A stretch of DNA of 44,223 bases from Brenneria roseae subsp. roseae (GTDB lineage Bacteria; Pseudomonadota; Gammaproteobacteria; Enterobacterales; Enterobacteriaceae). The DNA is taken from NCBI RefSeq assembly GCF_003115845.1, contig NZ_KZ819041.1, forward strand, positions 1 to 44,223, in the 5' to 3' direction. Shown piece after piece: positions 11,307 to 22,041 of the stretch. Below the pieces are notes generated by a model. The model made no database searches and was not told the DNA's origin. It saw nothing but the letters and a program-made list of their open reading frames with translations. Within the stretch, counting starts at the first letter, position 1. The number at the start of each line of letters is the position of its first letter. The translations under genes were made by a program, and so were the position numbers.

Positions 11307-12296
11307 ATGCTAAATATGATGAACGCACACTCTCCCGCGATGTTGAAACGCCACTTTTCGATAGAAGATTTTTTTGATTTTGGCGAGCGCTATGGGATTC
11401 GTTACCATTTCCCCGTGCTGGCAGGGAGCTGCGATCGTTATAAAGAAAAGCGTACCGTCGTACAGGGAAACGTTGAAGAGATGGTGCTGTCGTCGGGCAT
11501 CTGTCTGACGAATTCCAATGTGCAGGTTTTACAACCTTATGAATCCACCTCGCTGCATTGCTCTCCGCTGTATACGCTGATCGTGCTGGCAGGCCGGGTG
11601 GTCATCCGGCTGAATAATCGCGAGTTTATCGTACAGTCGGGTATGGCGTTCAGTACCCGGTTGGGTGAGCAACTGGTGATGAATGCCAGCCACCAGGCGG
11701 ATTATCACCTTAAAACCCTGACGCTTGGCATTAATCCTGCAAGTTTCCAGCCCCAACCGCTGATTTCGTCTTTGCTGCATGAATGGGAACGCGGTGAAAG
11801 CCCGGCGTTTGTGTGGCAGGTGCCAGACCATCTCCTGTCCGGCCTGCAATATGCGCTCGACGGTAACATATCGGGGATATCGCGCCAGTTTATGCTGGAA
11901 GGCGTCATGTTGCAGCTTTTGGGGCAGGGGTTGTCGACGGATCTGATGGGACGGGATCGCCGCGGATTGCTTTCGCCCGGCGAACAAAATCGACTGGAGC
12001 ATGTCCGTCAGTTATTACGGCAACAGCCTGAAAAATCCTACACGTTGCAGGAATTGGCGCAAACGGCTGCCATGAGTCCCAGCAGCCTGAGAACCAAATT
12101 CCGCCAGACTTACGGGCACGCGGTGTTCGATTATCTGCGGGATTGCCGGCTGGAACTGGCCCGCCGCTATCTGGAGCAGGGCTATAGCGTCCAGCAGGCG
12201 GCCTGGATGTCTGGTTATCAGCATGCCACCAATTTTGCCACCGCATTTCGGCGACGCTACGGTTTCGCGCCGAGCGTTGTTCGAACCAATACCTGA
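11307..12296 (+). CDS. AraC-family transcriptional regulator of siderophore uptake
   Basis: The 329-residue protein has a cupin-like sensor region in its first 200 residues and a double helix-turn-helix AraC domain at about residues 230-325 (helix TLQELAQTAAMSPSSLRTKF, then the second motif VQQAAWMSGYQHATNFATAF). The layout resembles PchR-type activators that sense a ferric siderophore and switch on its receptor gene. It lies 213 bp upstream of a TonB-dependent receptor on the same strand, with a Fur box in its promoter. So it probably activates the receptor when iron is short and the ligand is present. The start is uncertain: 11307, 11316 and 11319 are all in-frame ATGs and none has a strong ribosome site. 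Confidence 0.85.
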   Translation: MLNMMNAHSPAMLKRHFSIEDFFDFGERYGIRYHFPVLAGSCDRYKEKRTVVQGNVEEMVLSSGICLTNSNVQVLQPYESTSLHCSPLYTLIVLAGRVVIRLNNREFIVQSGMAFSTRLGEQLVMNASHQADYHLKTLTLGINPASFQPQPLISSLLHEWERGESPAFVWQVPDHLLSGLQYALDGNISGISRQFMLEGVMLQLLGQGLSTDLMGRDRRGLLSPGEQNRLEHVRQLLRQQPEKSYTLQELAQTAAMSPSSLRTKFRQTYGHAVFDYLRDCRLELARRYLEQGYSVQQAAWMSGYQHATNFATAFRRRYGFAPSVVRTNT

Positions 12297-12319
12297 GACG
12301 GTTCTCTTGACCGTTTTCT
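12297..12319 (+). terminator. Weak terminator after the AraC-type regulator
   Basis: GACGGT and ACCGTT form a short 6-bp stem (one G-U pair) followed by TTTCTTT, immediately after the regulator stop codon. It is weak, so some read-through to the receptor gene is possible. Confidence 0.35.
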
Positions 12320-12466
12320 TTCCTCTGCATTGCTTTTTTCCATGAATGTTCGGGTTTCCTGATGCAGGAAGGTGATGCGTTTCTCTCCGAGTTCCCGGCG
12401 CTGAGCACTTTTGTCACCGCGCATACGTAAATTGTCATTGCGCATAGCGGTGGCGTCCGCAAGAAC

Positions 12467-12485
12467 GGTAATAATTCTTATTTAC
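12467..12485. promoter_or_regulatory. Possible Fur box upstream of the siderophore receptor
   Basis: GGTAATAATTCTTATTTAC matches 12 of 19 Fur positions and contains the palindrome AATAA-TTC-TTATT. It lies 24 bp upstream of the receptor start. Weaker than the box before the regulator gene. Confidence 0.4.
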
Positions 12486-12509
12486 AACAAAGATCTTGCG
12501 GAGATTGAC

Positions 12510-14618
12510 ATGTTCAGAAAAACGCGGCTGGCGCTGGCGATGGGATGTATCGCGGGCGGCTTCAGCGCATCAGCGATGGCAGAGGAAGCGACGACATCGT
12601 CCTCTGCCAAAAACGATACGGTGGTGGTGACTTCTCAGACGCAAAGCGGTGCGACCAAGTTGGTTACGCCAGATATAGAAACGCCACAGGCCGTTTCTAT
12701 CGTGACGCGCGATCAGATTCAGGAGCAGGGTGCGATCAGCGTACGACAGGCCGTGAGCTATACGCCCGGCGTGTTCAGCAACCAAATAGGCGCCTCTAAC
12801 CGTTTTGACTATATGGTTCTGCGCGGTTTTTCTGATGGTAGTCTGGATAACGTCTATCTTGACGGTCTGAAAATGATGGGAGATACCAATTCCCACAGTT
12901 CTCTGGTTGTCGATCCCTGGTTTCTGGACAGTATCGAAGTCGTAAGGGGGCCTGCATCTGTGTTGTATGGCCGAGCTTCTCCGGGCGGGATTGTGGCGCT
13001 GAACTCCCGTTTGCCATCGTTTGAGCGCAGCGGACAGATCAAACTGTTTGCCGGTAATAACGCGCAGCGTGGAGCGGCATTTGATATCACCGGACCGCTG
13101 GATGATGATGATCGTCTGGCATTTCGCCTCGGCGGTATGACGCGTTATGCCGATACCCAGTTCGGGCCGCTGAAAGAAGCGCGTTACGCCGTCGCGCCTG
13201 GTTTGACGTGGCGTATTTCTGATAAGACCCGGTTGGATCTGATGGCTTACCTGCATCGCGATCCGGAAGGTGGCAGCCACTCGGGTTTACCGTATGAAGG
13301 TACGGTGATTGCCCATAATGGTCAGAAAATCTCTAACCATTTCTATGAAGGTGAAGAGAATTACGAGAAATATGACCGTAAGCAAAATATGGTGGGATAC
13401 AACTTCGAGCACGGTTTTGATAACGGCTGGACCGTGCGCCAGAAGTTGCGCTATCTGCATACTAAAGTCCATCTGGATCAGGTCTACGCATACGGCTGGA
13501 GTACGGGCAACACATTAAATCGTTACTACTCCGGATCGCGTGAATCACTTTCCGCGCTTACGCTGGATAACCAGCTTGACGGCAGCTTTGATACGGGTTC
13601 TGTCAGCCACCGGCTGTTGGTGGGGGGCGACTATCAGCAGCGCCATAACGATGTGGACTGGCCTTCAGGCGCATTCCCGGGTATTGATGCCTTCGATCCC
13701 GTTTATGGTGCATTGCCGACGATCATGTATCCCTCAACGCTTGAGAAGCACAAGCTGCAACAAACGGGCATTTACGTTCAGGATCAGATGACCTGGGAGC
13801 GCTGGCGTTTCACGCTGGGCGGTCGCCACGATCAGGTGAAAGTGACCAATATCAGCAAGAACGATGGCGCACGTAGCGAGCTGGACAAGGATAATTTTAG
13901 TTCCCGGGCGGCATTACTCTATTTGTTTGATTCTGGCTTTGCTCCTTACGTCAGCTATTCTACCGCGTTCACGCCGACCAGCTTTATCGGAGAGGATGGC
14001 AATGTGCTTGAACCGATGAAAGGCAGGCAGTGGGAAGCCGGACTGAAATATCAGCCGGAAGGTTCACAAAGCCAGTACGGCCTGTCGGTATTCCGCATTA
14101 ATCAGAAGAATGTGGCAACCAAAAATCAGCCGACCGACCCTTATCGTTCCGTGGGTGAAATCGAATCGGAAGGGGTGGAGCTGGAAGCCGTTAGCCATAT
14201 TACTGACAATCTGCGACTGCAAGCCGCGTATACCTATACGGATATCCGCTATAGGAAAAGCAATGATGTGAGCGAACAGGGAAAACGCGCTGTTTATGCG
14301 CCGCGTAATCAGGCTAGCGCCTGGGCCAGTTATGATGTGAAAAATGGCCCGCTGGATGGTCTGACCATCGGCACCGGCGTGCGTTATGTCAACGGCGTCA
14401 CCTCCGATCGCGCTAATGCGCACACGCTGCCCTCGTATACGCTGGTGGATATGGCGATAGGCTACGATCTGTCGAAAGTCGGTTTAAAAGGGCTTAGCGC
14501 CCAGTTGAACGTAAATAACCTGACGGATAAACGTTATGTTGCGGCCTGTAATTCACTGGAGTTCTGCTATTTTGGCGCCGAGCGCAGTATTGTAGGCAGC
14601 GTTTCCTATTCTTTCTAA
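12510..14618 (+). CDS. TonB-dependent siderophore receptor (FhuA/FoxA-like)
   Basis: An outer membrane gated channel of 702 residues for a ferric siderophore. The signal peptide ends near ASAMA-EE (residue 24). A TonB box (DTVVV) follows, then the plug domain at about residues 50-170 (RGFSDGSLDNVYLDGLK, then VEVVRGPASVLYG-like sequence IEVVRGPASVLYGRASPGG). The 22-strand barrel ends in the terminal signature NVNNLTDKRYVAAC...CYFGAERSI...SYSF with a C-terminal Phe. The two terminal cysteines and length are typical of hydroxamate receptors such as FhuA, FoxA and FcuA; the exact ligand is not decided. I chose the ATG at 12510 because GGAG precedes it and a signal peptide follows. It is probably controlled by the upstream AraC protein and Fur. 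Confidence 0.93.
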   Translation: MFRKTRLALAMGCIAGGFSASAMAEEATTSSSAKNDTVVVTSQTQSGATKLVTPDIETPQAVSIVTRDQIQEQGAISVRQAVSYTPGVFSNQIGASNRFDYMVLRGFSDGSLDNVYLDGLKMMGDTNSHSSLVVDPWFLDSIEVVRGPASVLYGRASPGGIVALNSRLPSFERSGQIKLFAGNNAQRGAAFDITGPLDDDDRLAFRLGGMTRYADTQFGPLKEARYAVAPGLTWRISDKTRLDLMAYLHRDPEGGSHSGLPYEGTVIAHNGQKISNHFYEGEENYEKYDRKQNMVGYNFEHGFDNGWTVRQKLRYLHTKVHLDQVYAYGWSTGNTLNRYYSGSRESLSALTLDNQLDGSFDTGSVSHRLLVGGDYQQRHNDVDWPSGAFPGIDAFDPVYGALPTIMYPSTLEKHKLQQTGIYVQDQMTWERWRFTLGGRHDQVKVTNISKNDGARSELDKDNFSSRAALLYLFDSGFAPYVSYSTAFTPTSFIGEDGNVLEPMKGRQWEAGLKYQPEGSQSQYGLSVFRINQKNVATKNQPTDPYRSVGEIESEGVELEAVSHITDNLRLQAAYTYTDIRYRKSNDVSEQGKRAVYAPRNQASAWASYDVKNGPLDGLTIGTGVRYVNGVTSDRANAHTLPSYTLVDMAIGYDLSKVGLKGLSAQLNVNNLTDKRYVAACNSLEFCYFGAERSIVGSVSYSF

Positions 14619-14646
14619 CGCCACGTTTTTGCAGTGATAAAACCAG

Positions 14647-14677
14647 GCAGGGCGGGATTTATCCTGCCCTGCTTTTT
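14647..14677 (+). terminator. Receptor gene terminator
   Basis: An 11-bp stem (GCAGGGCGGGA / TCCTGCCCTGC, one G-U pair) with a TTTA loop, then TTTTT, 28 bp after the stop. The following 270 bp up to yjbB are AT-rich, and I see no gene in them. Confidence 0.9.
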
Positions 14678-14948
14678 ACATGCGATAAACATCCGGTGTT
14701 TTAATACAATGCATGCCATACGATGTTTGGGTCTGCATCCATTTTTCTTACAGCTAAAGAAGAAATATACGTATTATTGATTTGAATTCTATTTTCTAAA
14801 TATTGCTATCTAATTAACTAGATATACTGAATCCTGTCAGCTGATTTCCCACGTGCAGGGTTTGTCTCGCAGCCCGGCCAGGGAACATCTGGTAATATGG
14901 TGATTGTTGAATGTTCAAATTCACATTTATCTTAGAGGATTTAACTTT

Positions 14949-16595
14949 GTGTTAACACTATTGCATTTGCTTGCTGCAATTGCGTTGCTGGTCTGGGGGA
15001 CTCACATTGTCCGTACCGGGATCATGCGGGTCTATGGCGCCAGCTTGCGGCGGATACTGGGCGAAAGTGTTGAGAAGAAACCTTTAGCATTTATGGCGGG
15101 AATTGGTGTCACCGCCCTGGTGCAGAGTAGTAATGCCACTGCGTTGCTGACGACTTCCTTTGTTTCTCAGGGGCTGGTGGCATTGGCGCCGGCGCTGGTT
15201 ATCATCCTCGGTGCGGATGTTGGTACGGCGCTGATGGTGAGGATACTGACATTCGATTTCTCCTGGCTTTCTCCGCTGCTGATTTTTCTGGGGGTTATTT
15301 TTTTCCTCAGTCGTAAGCAGACGCGTGTTGGTCAGATTGGCCGGGTCGCGATCGGTCTGGGACTGATTCTGCTGGCGCTGGAAATGATCGTGGCGGCAGC
15401 GACGCCCATCACCCAAACCGCCGGCGTTAAAGTGCTTTTCTCGTCCCTGACCGGTGACGTTATGTTGGATGCGTTGGTCGGCGCGTTGTTCGCTGTCGTG
15501 AGCTATTCCAGTTTAGCGGCGGTGTTGCTGACGGCAACCCTGACGGCCAGCGGTGTAATTTCTCTGGAAGTGGCGATGTGTCTGGTCATCGGCGCTAACC
15601 TGGGCAGCGGGTTGCTGATCATGATCGGCGCCTCTGCGCAGAGTGCGGCGGGTCGCCGGGTGGCGCTGGGCAGCGTACTGTTCAAGCTGATTGGTTGTTT
15701 GATCGTGTTGCCCTTTGTCGAGCCATTATCCCGCTGGTTGGCGCGGTTACCGCTCGAGCCGGAAGAGCTGGTTATTTATTTCCACCTTTTCTACAACCTT
15801 ATTCGCTGTCTGATATTGATTCCGTTTACCGAGATGGTTGCCCGGTTGTCCTGTGTGATGATTGCCGATTCGCCGGAGGTGGATATCCAGATGAAACCCC
15901 GGCATCTGGATACCAGTGCGTTGGATACGCCCGCTCTGGCGCTGACGAATGCCGCGCGTGAAACCTTGCGTATCGGCGATCTGCTTGAGCAGATGTTACG
16001 GCTTTATCGGGAGGTGATGAAGGGCGATCATATGCAGCGCCGGGAGATTCGGCGGCTTGATGATGATGTCGATGTGCTTTATACCGCGATCAAACTCTAT
16101 CTGGCGCAGATCCAGAAAGAGGGTCTAGATGAACGGGATTCCCGCCGCTGGGCCGAAGTGATAGAGGTGGCGCTAAACCTCGAGCAGGCGGGCGATATTA
16201 TTGAGCGAATGGCGGATGACGTCGCTGATAACTCATCGACGAGGCGCCGTGCTTTCTCCGCTCAGGGCCTGGAGGAACTGAATCATTTGCATGAACAGCT
16301 ACTGGCAAATCTGCGGCTTGGGCTGGCGGTGTTCCTTTCCGAAGATATGACCAGCGCCAAGCGTTTACGCCGCGCCAAACATCGTTTCCGTATTCTGAAC
16401 CGTCGCTATGCGCATGCCCATGTTGATCGCTTGCATCAGCAGAACGTGCAGAGTCTGGAAACCAGTTCGCTGCACCTGGGGTTGCTGGGGGATATGAATC
16501 GGTTGAATTCGCTGTTTTGTTCAGTGGCTTATAACGTGCTGATCGTCTCGCCGGATGGCGATGACGAGCGGGAAGAATCGCCGTTGACGCTGTAA
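14949..16595 (+). CDS. yjbB: Na/phosphate cotransporter with PhoU-like domain (YjbB)
   Basis: An inner membrane protein of the NptA/PNaS family. Its E. coli homologue exports phosphate. The 548 residues hold two inverted Na/Pi-cotransporter repeats: the first with the QSSN motif (TALVQSSNATALL, near residue 55), the second with SYSSLAAVLLTAT and GANLGSGLL. A cytoplasmic helical PhoU-like tail covers about residues 330-530. I chose the GTG at 14949 (GAGGA at 9-nt spacing), which starts at LTLLHLL as in E. coli; the frame is open back to 14904. In E. coli yjbB follows metH directly, so the siderophore cassette interrupts that order. Confidence 0.93.
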   Translation: MLTLLHLLAAIALLVWGTHIVRTGIMRVYGASLRRILGESVEKKPLAFMAGIGVTALVQSSNATALLTTSFVSQGLVALAPALVIILGADVGTALMVRILTFDFSWLSPLLIFLGVIFFLSRKQTRVGQIGRVAIGLGLILLALEMIVAAATPITQTAGVKVLFSSLTGDVMLDALVGALFAVVSYSSLAAVLLTATLTASGVISLEVAMCLVIGANLGSGLLIMIGASAQSAAGRRVALGSVLFKLIGCLIVLPFVEPLSRWLARLPLEPEELVIYFHLFYNLIRCLILIPFTEMVARLSCVMIADSPEVDIQMKPRHLDTSALDTPALALTNAARETLRIGDLLEQMLRLYREVMKGDHMQRREIRRLDDDVDVLYTAIKLYLAQIQKEGLDERDSRRWAEVIEVALNLEQAGDIIERMADDVADNSSTRRRAFSAQGLEELNHLHEQLLANLRLGLAVFLSEDMTSAKRLRRAKHRFRILNRRYAHAHVDRLHQQNVQSLETSSLHLGLLGDMNRLNSLFCSVAYNVLIVSPDGDDEREESPLTL

Positions 16596-16599
16596 CTGT

Positions 16600-16630
16600 C
16601 AATAATGGGGAAATATTTCCCCCATTATTG
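16600..16630. terminator. Hairpin between convergent yjbB and lysC
   Basis: CAATAATGGGGAAA and TTTCCCCCATTATTG form a long stem with one bulged C. It sits between two convergent genes and probably ends or protects both messages, although a classical T-run is missing. Confidence 0.55.
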
Positions 16631-16656
16631 AGGACGTATAGTGAGCGCGGGGGTCG

Positions 16657-18033
16657 TTACTCGAACAAACTGTGGTGCAATGTCTGCACGACGCGCTCGG
16701 CGTCACTGCCGGGAACGAGGAAACACAGGTTGTTGCTGCTGGCGCCGTAGCAAATCAGGCGGATATTGAACGGTTCCAGTACGCCAAAGACTTCTTTACC
16801 CACACCGCAGGCCTGAGACAGCTTGTTGCCGATCAGGGCAACCAGCGACAGATTTTCTTCCACTTCCACCCGGCACAGTGAAGACAGTTCGGTCAGCAGG
16901 GCGCTGGACAGCAGACTATTGCCTGTCGACGTTGAGCCCGTGGTATCCAGCGTCAGGGCCACGTTGACTTCTGATGTGGTAATCAAATCCACAGAGATAT
17001 TATGACGGGCGAGGATGCTGAATACTTCGGCCAGAAAACCGCGGGCGTGCAACATATTCAGGCTGTGCAGCGTGAGCAGCGTTTGTTTGCGACGCAGCGC
17101 CAGCGCGCGGAATAACGGTGGATTTTCAGTTTTATTGCAAACCAGCGTACCACCTGCGGCCGGATCTTTACTGGAGCCGACAAATACCGGAATATCACTG
17201 CGAACGGCCGGCAAGAGTGTTGCCGGATGCAACACTTTCGCGCCGAACGTTGCCATTTCCGCGGCTTCTTCAAACATAATTTCATCAATACGTTTTGCTG
17301 CCGGCGCCACGCGAGGATCGGTGGTATAGATGCCGGGAACATCCGTCCAGATATCAATGCGGCCGGCGTTCAAGGCTTCGCCCAGCAGGGCCGCGGTGTA
17401 ATCGCTGCCGCCGCGTCCTAACGTCGTGGTTCTGCCTTTGGCTTCGCTGCCGATAAAGCCCTGGGTAATGATTAATCCCTGCTCGAGCCGCGGTTGCAAC
17501 TGGCTGCGCGTCAGCTCGCCCAGCACCTGACAGTCGGGTTCCGCACGGCCGAAATGATCGTTGGTGCGCATGATTTTACGAACATCGAACCACTCCGCAG
17601 TCACATTGCGCTGACGCAGAATTTCAACGAACAGCAGGGTGGACATCAATTCGCCATGGCTTACCAATTCATCCGTCAGGGCGTTGGACGTTGCCAGCGC
17701 AGCCGCTTCCGACAGCGTGGTGACGTTTTCCAACATCCGATCGATTTCATCGCGGATGACGTCAGGCTGTTCCAGGCGATCGATAATGGCATATTGGATT
17801 TGACGAATCCTGGCCAGATGCTGAGTCCGTTCTTCCTGATTCTGGCCTTCAGCCAGCGCGACCAGCAAATTGGTGATGCCGGCAGACGCGGACAGAACAA
17901 CAACCCGTACCGCAGGGTTGGAAAGAACAACATCGGCGCTACGATTCATGGCATCAAAATCGGCCACGCTGGTACCGCCGAATTTGGCAATAACGATAGG
18001 GGGTGCTGGTGTAGAAACTTCAGTAGCAGACAT
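16657..18033 (-). CDS. lysC: Lysine-sensitive aspartokinase III (LysC)
   Basis: LysC phosphorylates aspartate, the entry step to lysine, threonine and methionine synthesis. The 458 residues comprise an amino-acid kinase domain (KFGGTSVADFDAMNRS from Lys17; GFIGSEAKGRTTTLGRGGSD near residue 205) and two ACT domains at the C-terminus for lysine feedback. The N-terminus carries about nine extra residues (MSATEVSTPAPPIVIAKF) compared with E. coli (449 residues). It is divergent from pgi. Its leader contains a lysine riboswitch, so expression falls with lysine in addition to allosteric inhibition. Confidence 0.97.
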   Translation of the reverse strand: MSATEVSTPAPPIVIAKFGGTSVADFDAMNRSADVVLSNPAVRVVVLSASAGITNLLVALAEGQNQEERTQHLARIRQIQYAIIDRLEQPDVIRDEIDRMLENVTTLSEAAALATSNALTDELVSHGELMSTLLFVEILRQRNVTAEWFDVRKIMRTNDHFGRAEPDCQVLGELTRSQLQPRLEQGLIITQGFIGSEAKGRTTTLGRGGSDYTAALLGEALNAGRIDIWTDVPGIYTTDPRVAPAAKRIDEIMFEEAAEMATFGAKVLHPATLLPAVRSDIPVFVGSSKDPAAGGTLVCNKTENPPLFRALALRRKQTLLTLHSLNMLHARGFLAEVFSILARHNISVDLITTSEVNVALTLDTTGSTSTGNSLLSSALLTELSSLCRVEVEENLSLVALIGNKLSQACGVGKEVFGVLEPFNIRLICYGASSNNLCFLVPGSDAERVVQTLHHSLFE

Positions 18034-18158
18034 GTCAAAAAACCTCGTGTCAGGGGCGCGGTTGTTTCAGGGTGAACAACCACAGTCCATTAATCAGCCT
18101 TGGCACAAGGGAAGAGCGGTAAGCAGGGAGCAGGCGTAGAAGTAAAACTACGATACAC

Positions 18159-18346
18159 CCAGAAGCGCTCCACCTTGCTGAACGCCCTTAATCAGGACGA
18201 ACCGGGTGACAACCCAGAGGATTCAGCCTCTGCGGTCGATGATATGAATACCGTATTGCACATCACCTCGGCGTGGCTCCCCCTGGGGTATCATCATCGG
18301 ATTACGGTTCCTCCGATACCTTACCTGGGCAACGCTCCTCTTCTGG
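18159..18346 (-). promoter_or_regulatory. Lysine riboswitch (L box) in the lysC leader
   Basis: Read on the minus strand, the leader follows the E. coli lysC L box. P1 is formed by CCAGAAGAGG and GCGCTTCTGG. Conserved blocks include GCGTTGCCCAGGTAA, GGGGGAGCCACGCCGAGGTGA, and AGAGGCTGAATCCTCTGGGTTGTCACCC (given here in parts; 18197-18240). An extra hairpin with arms CTTGCAC/GTGCAAG lies just 5' of the aptamer (18347-18367). Downstream, CGTAG/CTACG (18135-18152) and the segment up to the lysC ribosome site form the expression platform. Lysine binding is expected to reduce lysC expression. Confidence 0.93.
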
Positions 18347-18377
18347 CTTGCACACTGAATGTGCAAGTACACCGTTA

Positions 18378-18406
18378 GAAATAACGGGTAATCCTGCTGC
18401 TGTCAA
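18378..18406 (-). promoter_or_regulatory. Sigma-70 promoter of lysC
   Basis: On the minus strand a perfect -35 TTGACA (18401-18406) is separated by 17 bp from TATTTC (18378-18383). Transcription would begin just 5' of the hairpin that precedes the lysine aptamer. Confidence 0.6.
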
Positions 18407-18492
18407 TAAACAAAAGCGGGTGAGGGTTATTTAGCAAGAAAAGGGATCTCAATCGGCGTTTTACGGGATACAATCGATTCAGTAACTTTTGA

Positions 18493-20169
<1,677 letters not shown>

Positions 20170-20188
20170 TTCTGACAGCATGAGAAGA

Positions 20189-20214
20189 AAAGGTGGGGGA
20201 ATCCCCACCTTTTT
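20189..20214. terminator. Bidirectional terminator between pgi and wzi
   Basis: AAAGGTGGGG and CCCCACCTTT pair around a 4-nt loop. TTTTT follows on the plus strand, and TTTTCTTCT on the minus strand, so it can end both convergent transcripts. Confidence 0.85.
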
Positions 20215-20227
20215 AGTTCTGTAATCC

Positions 20228-21661
20228 TTAAAGATTAATCGGTATTTCTATGCCAATGCCGGCGCCTACATCGTCGCTGGTATTGTGATCGCTATCGGTA
20301 TACCACACGCTGGTATCAAACTTCACTTTGGACTGGAAGTCATAGCCCCAGCCTACTTCGATACCTTTCAACGTATCAGAGCGGGGAAAAGCCTTGTTGA
20401 AGCTTTGATTGGCGGGGTTCACTTTCGCGTACATGAGACGGGTATTCCAGCGTTGTCCATCGTCAAGCGCCAGTTCTATTTTCCCTGACAGGGATTGCCC
20501 GCCGCCGCCCATGGCATGACCCAGAGGATAACCTTGTTGATAGTAACCACCTTTGTAAATAAAGTGGTTATAGATCACATTTTTGTCTTTGAATTCAGAA
20601 CGGGTGTCGGCAGCTTCGACGTGCCAGTGGATTGTAGAGGTACCCCATTCAGGATGGCCTTCAATACCCGCCAGATAGGCATTTTTCGATGGAAGGAAAC
20701 CGGCTTCATCTTCTCCCGTCGATTGGGCATAAATGCTGACCGGTAAACCAATAAGCGGCTGTAATTTCAATTTCACGTCAAAACCGCCCAACTGGTTGCC
20801 TGGATCACGATTAGGGTCGCCGGTGTTATCACGGCCAGTGGCGGCATCCCAAAAAGAGCCCCAGCTGTTCGGGCGGCCCTTGCCGGCCCACATTATGTAG
20901 CGAGATGCGCCTAACTCAATGAAATTAGTCGGCATCATGGTAAAACGCCCCCCAACCAACTTGGTCTCGGGAACCGCGTGATATTGCTCCAACTGTCCTG
21001 CCGACAGCTGATATTGCCAGCGGCCAATCCATGAAAGCCAGGGGGTCTCAAACGGTGACTGATCGGCACGCTGTAAAATAAATCCTGTAACCGGACGGGC
21101 AGAGTCGGAGCGAATCAGACTGCCGTCATAGCCGGGCCCCCACCATTGCGCTACCTTCCCGAACGATAACCATTGATTAAAAATCTTAACGGCGCCGTAG
21201 GAGCCGTCCATATTCCAGCGGGACTGATCTTCAATTCGCTGATTTCCTTCAACCGTCCCTTTAAGATTGACATCCCAGAACTCATCACTGGCCCCCGCGC
21301 CAATAGACAAAGCATGATCGCTGGCATGTGTACTGCCAAATCCCTGAGGCAAACCCGGTTTATCGGTGGAGGTATAGCCTGTAATTCGAACGTTGGATTT
21401 TAATTGGCCGATTCGTTGCTCAACCCGACCGATAACGCGCCTTTCCGTATCGGTAACGGGGGTGGCCTGCGCCAGCGCGGATTCAATTTCTTCCTGACTT
21501 AGCGGCCAGGTAGAGAGGCTAGTCTGGATGACGCCACGATCGACCAGCCAGGCGAGATCGTTGCGAAGAGTGCTATCCGGCGTAATTAAACCAGCGGCCT
21601 GACTGGTTGATACACATAAAAACATGCCACTGATGGCCATTAATAGTTTGTTGGTAGACAT
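20228..21661 (-). CDS. wzi: Capsule assembly Wzi family outer membrane protein
   Basis: Wzi is an 18-strand outer membrane beta-barrel lectin that anchors capsular polysaccharide to the cell surface. The 477-residue length matches E. coli Wzi (about 479). A signal peptide ends near residue 22 (STSQA-AG). A short helical N-terminal region (LAWLVDRGVIQTSLSTWPLS) precedes the barrel, which has alternating aromatic strands and ends in GIGIEIPINL. An AAGGA site lies 9 nt before the ATG. No other capsule genes are nearby, so its polysaccharide partner must be encoded elsewhere. It stands alone between pgi and the yjeI block. Confidence 0.85.
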   Translation of the reverse strand: MSTNKLLMAISGMFLCVSTSQAAGLITPDSTLRNDLAWLVDRGVIQTSLSTWPLSQEEIESALAQATPVTDTERRVIGRVEQRIGQLKSNVRITGYTSTDKPGLPQGFGSTHASDHALSIGAGASDEFWDVNLKGTVEGNQRIEDQSRWNMDGSYGAVKIFNQWLSFGKVAQWWGPGYDGSLIRSDSARPVTGFILQRADQSPFETPWLSWIGRWQYQLSAGQLEQYHAVPETKLVGGRFTMMPTNFIELGASRYIMWAGKGRPNSWGSFWDAATGRDNTGDPNRDPGNQLGGFDVKLKLQPLIGLPVSIYAQSTGEDEAGFLPSKNAYLAGIEGHPEWGTSTIHWHVEAADTRSEFKDKNVIYNHFIYKGGYYQQGYPLGHAMGGGGQSLSGKIELALDDGQRWNTRLMYAKVNPANQSFNKAFPRSDTLKGIEVGWGYDFQSKVKFDTSVWYTDSDHNTSDDVGAGIGIEIPINL

Positions 21662-22041
21662 ATTGTCAGGTTCCTTTATGGCGCAACATTATCTTGCTAT
21701 CTTTCGTTTAGCGATTATCCCTTTAACTAAGGTATCGCTGAGAGATGCATAAATGACAGATGTAGCTAAAATATCCCATGCACAGCATACAGAGCGTTAA
21801 ATGATTGAAAAAAACATAAATTGCGTTAGAGGTTTTTTTCAGATAATACTGAAAGTCCATTTGATCCCATTTGCTCTCTATTCGTGGTTTTCTATATGAA
21901 TATCATTGTATTAAATCACGGAACGCTTGTGCAGTTTTTAAAGTATAGAATAGCGGTATGGGTTAACAATAATTTCAGTAGGCGTGAGTTGTGTGATGTT
22001 TTCCGCCGATGTCTTTTATTTTCAATATCATGGAGGGAAAA
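21662..22041. other. Intergenic region between divergent wzi and yjeI
   Basis: This 380-bp AT-rich stretch must hold promoters for both genes. I see only a short inverted repeat (TTTCAG/CTGAAA, 21837-21854) and no convincing gene or known operator. Confidence 0.4.

Noticed and set aside
11243-11377. 44-codon frame with AAGG upstream, overlapping the start of the AraC-type gene
   Set aside because: It runs into the well-supported AraC frame and has no recognisable features; at most a leader peptide.
18100-18378. Plus-strand open frame opposite the lysC leader
   Set aside because: The sequence is fully explained by the lysine riboswitch on the other strand.
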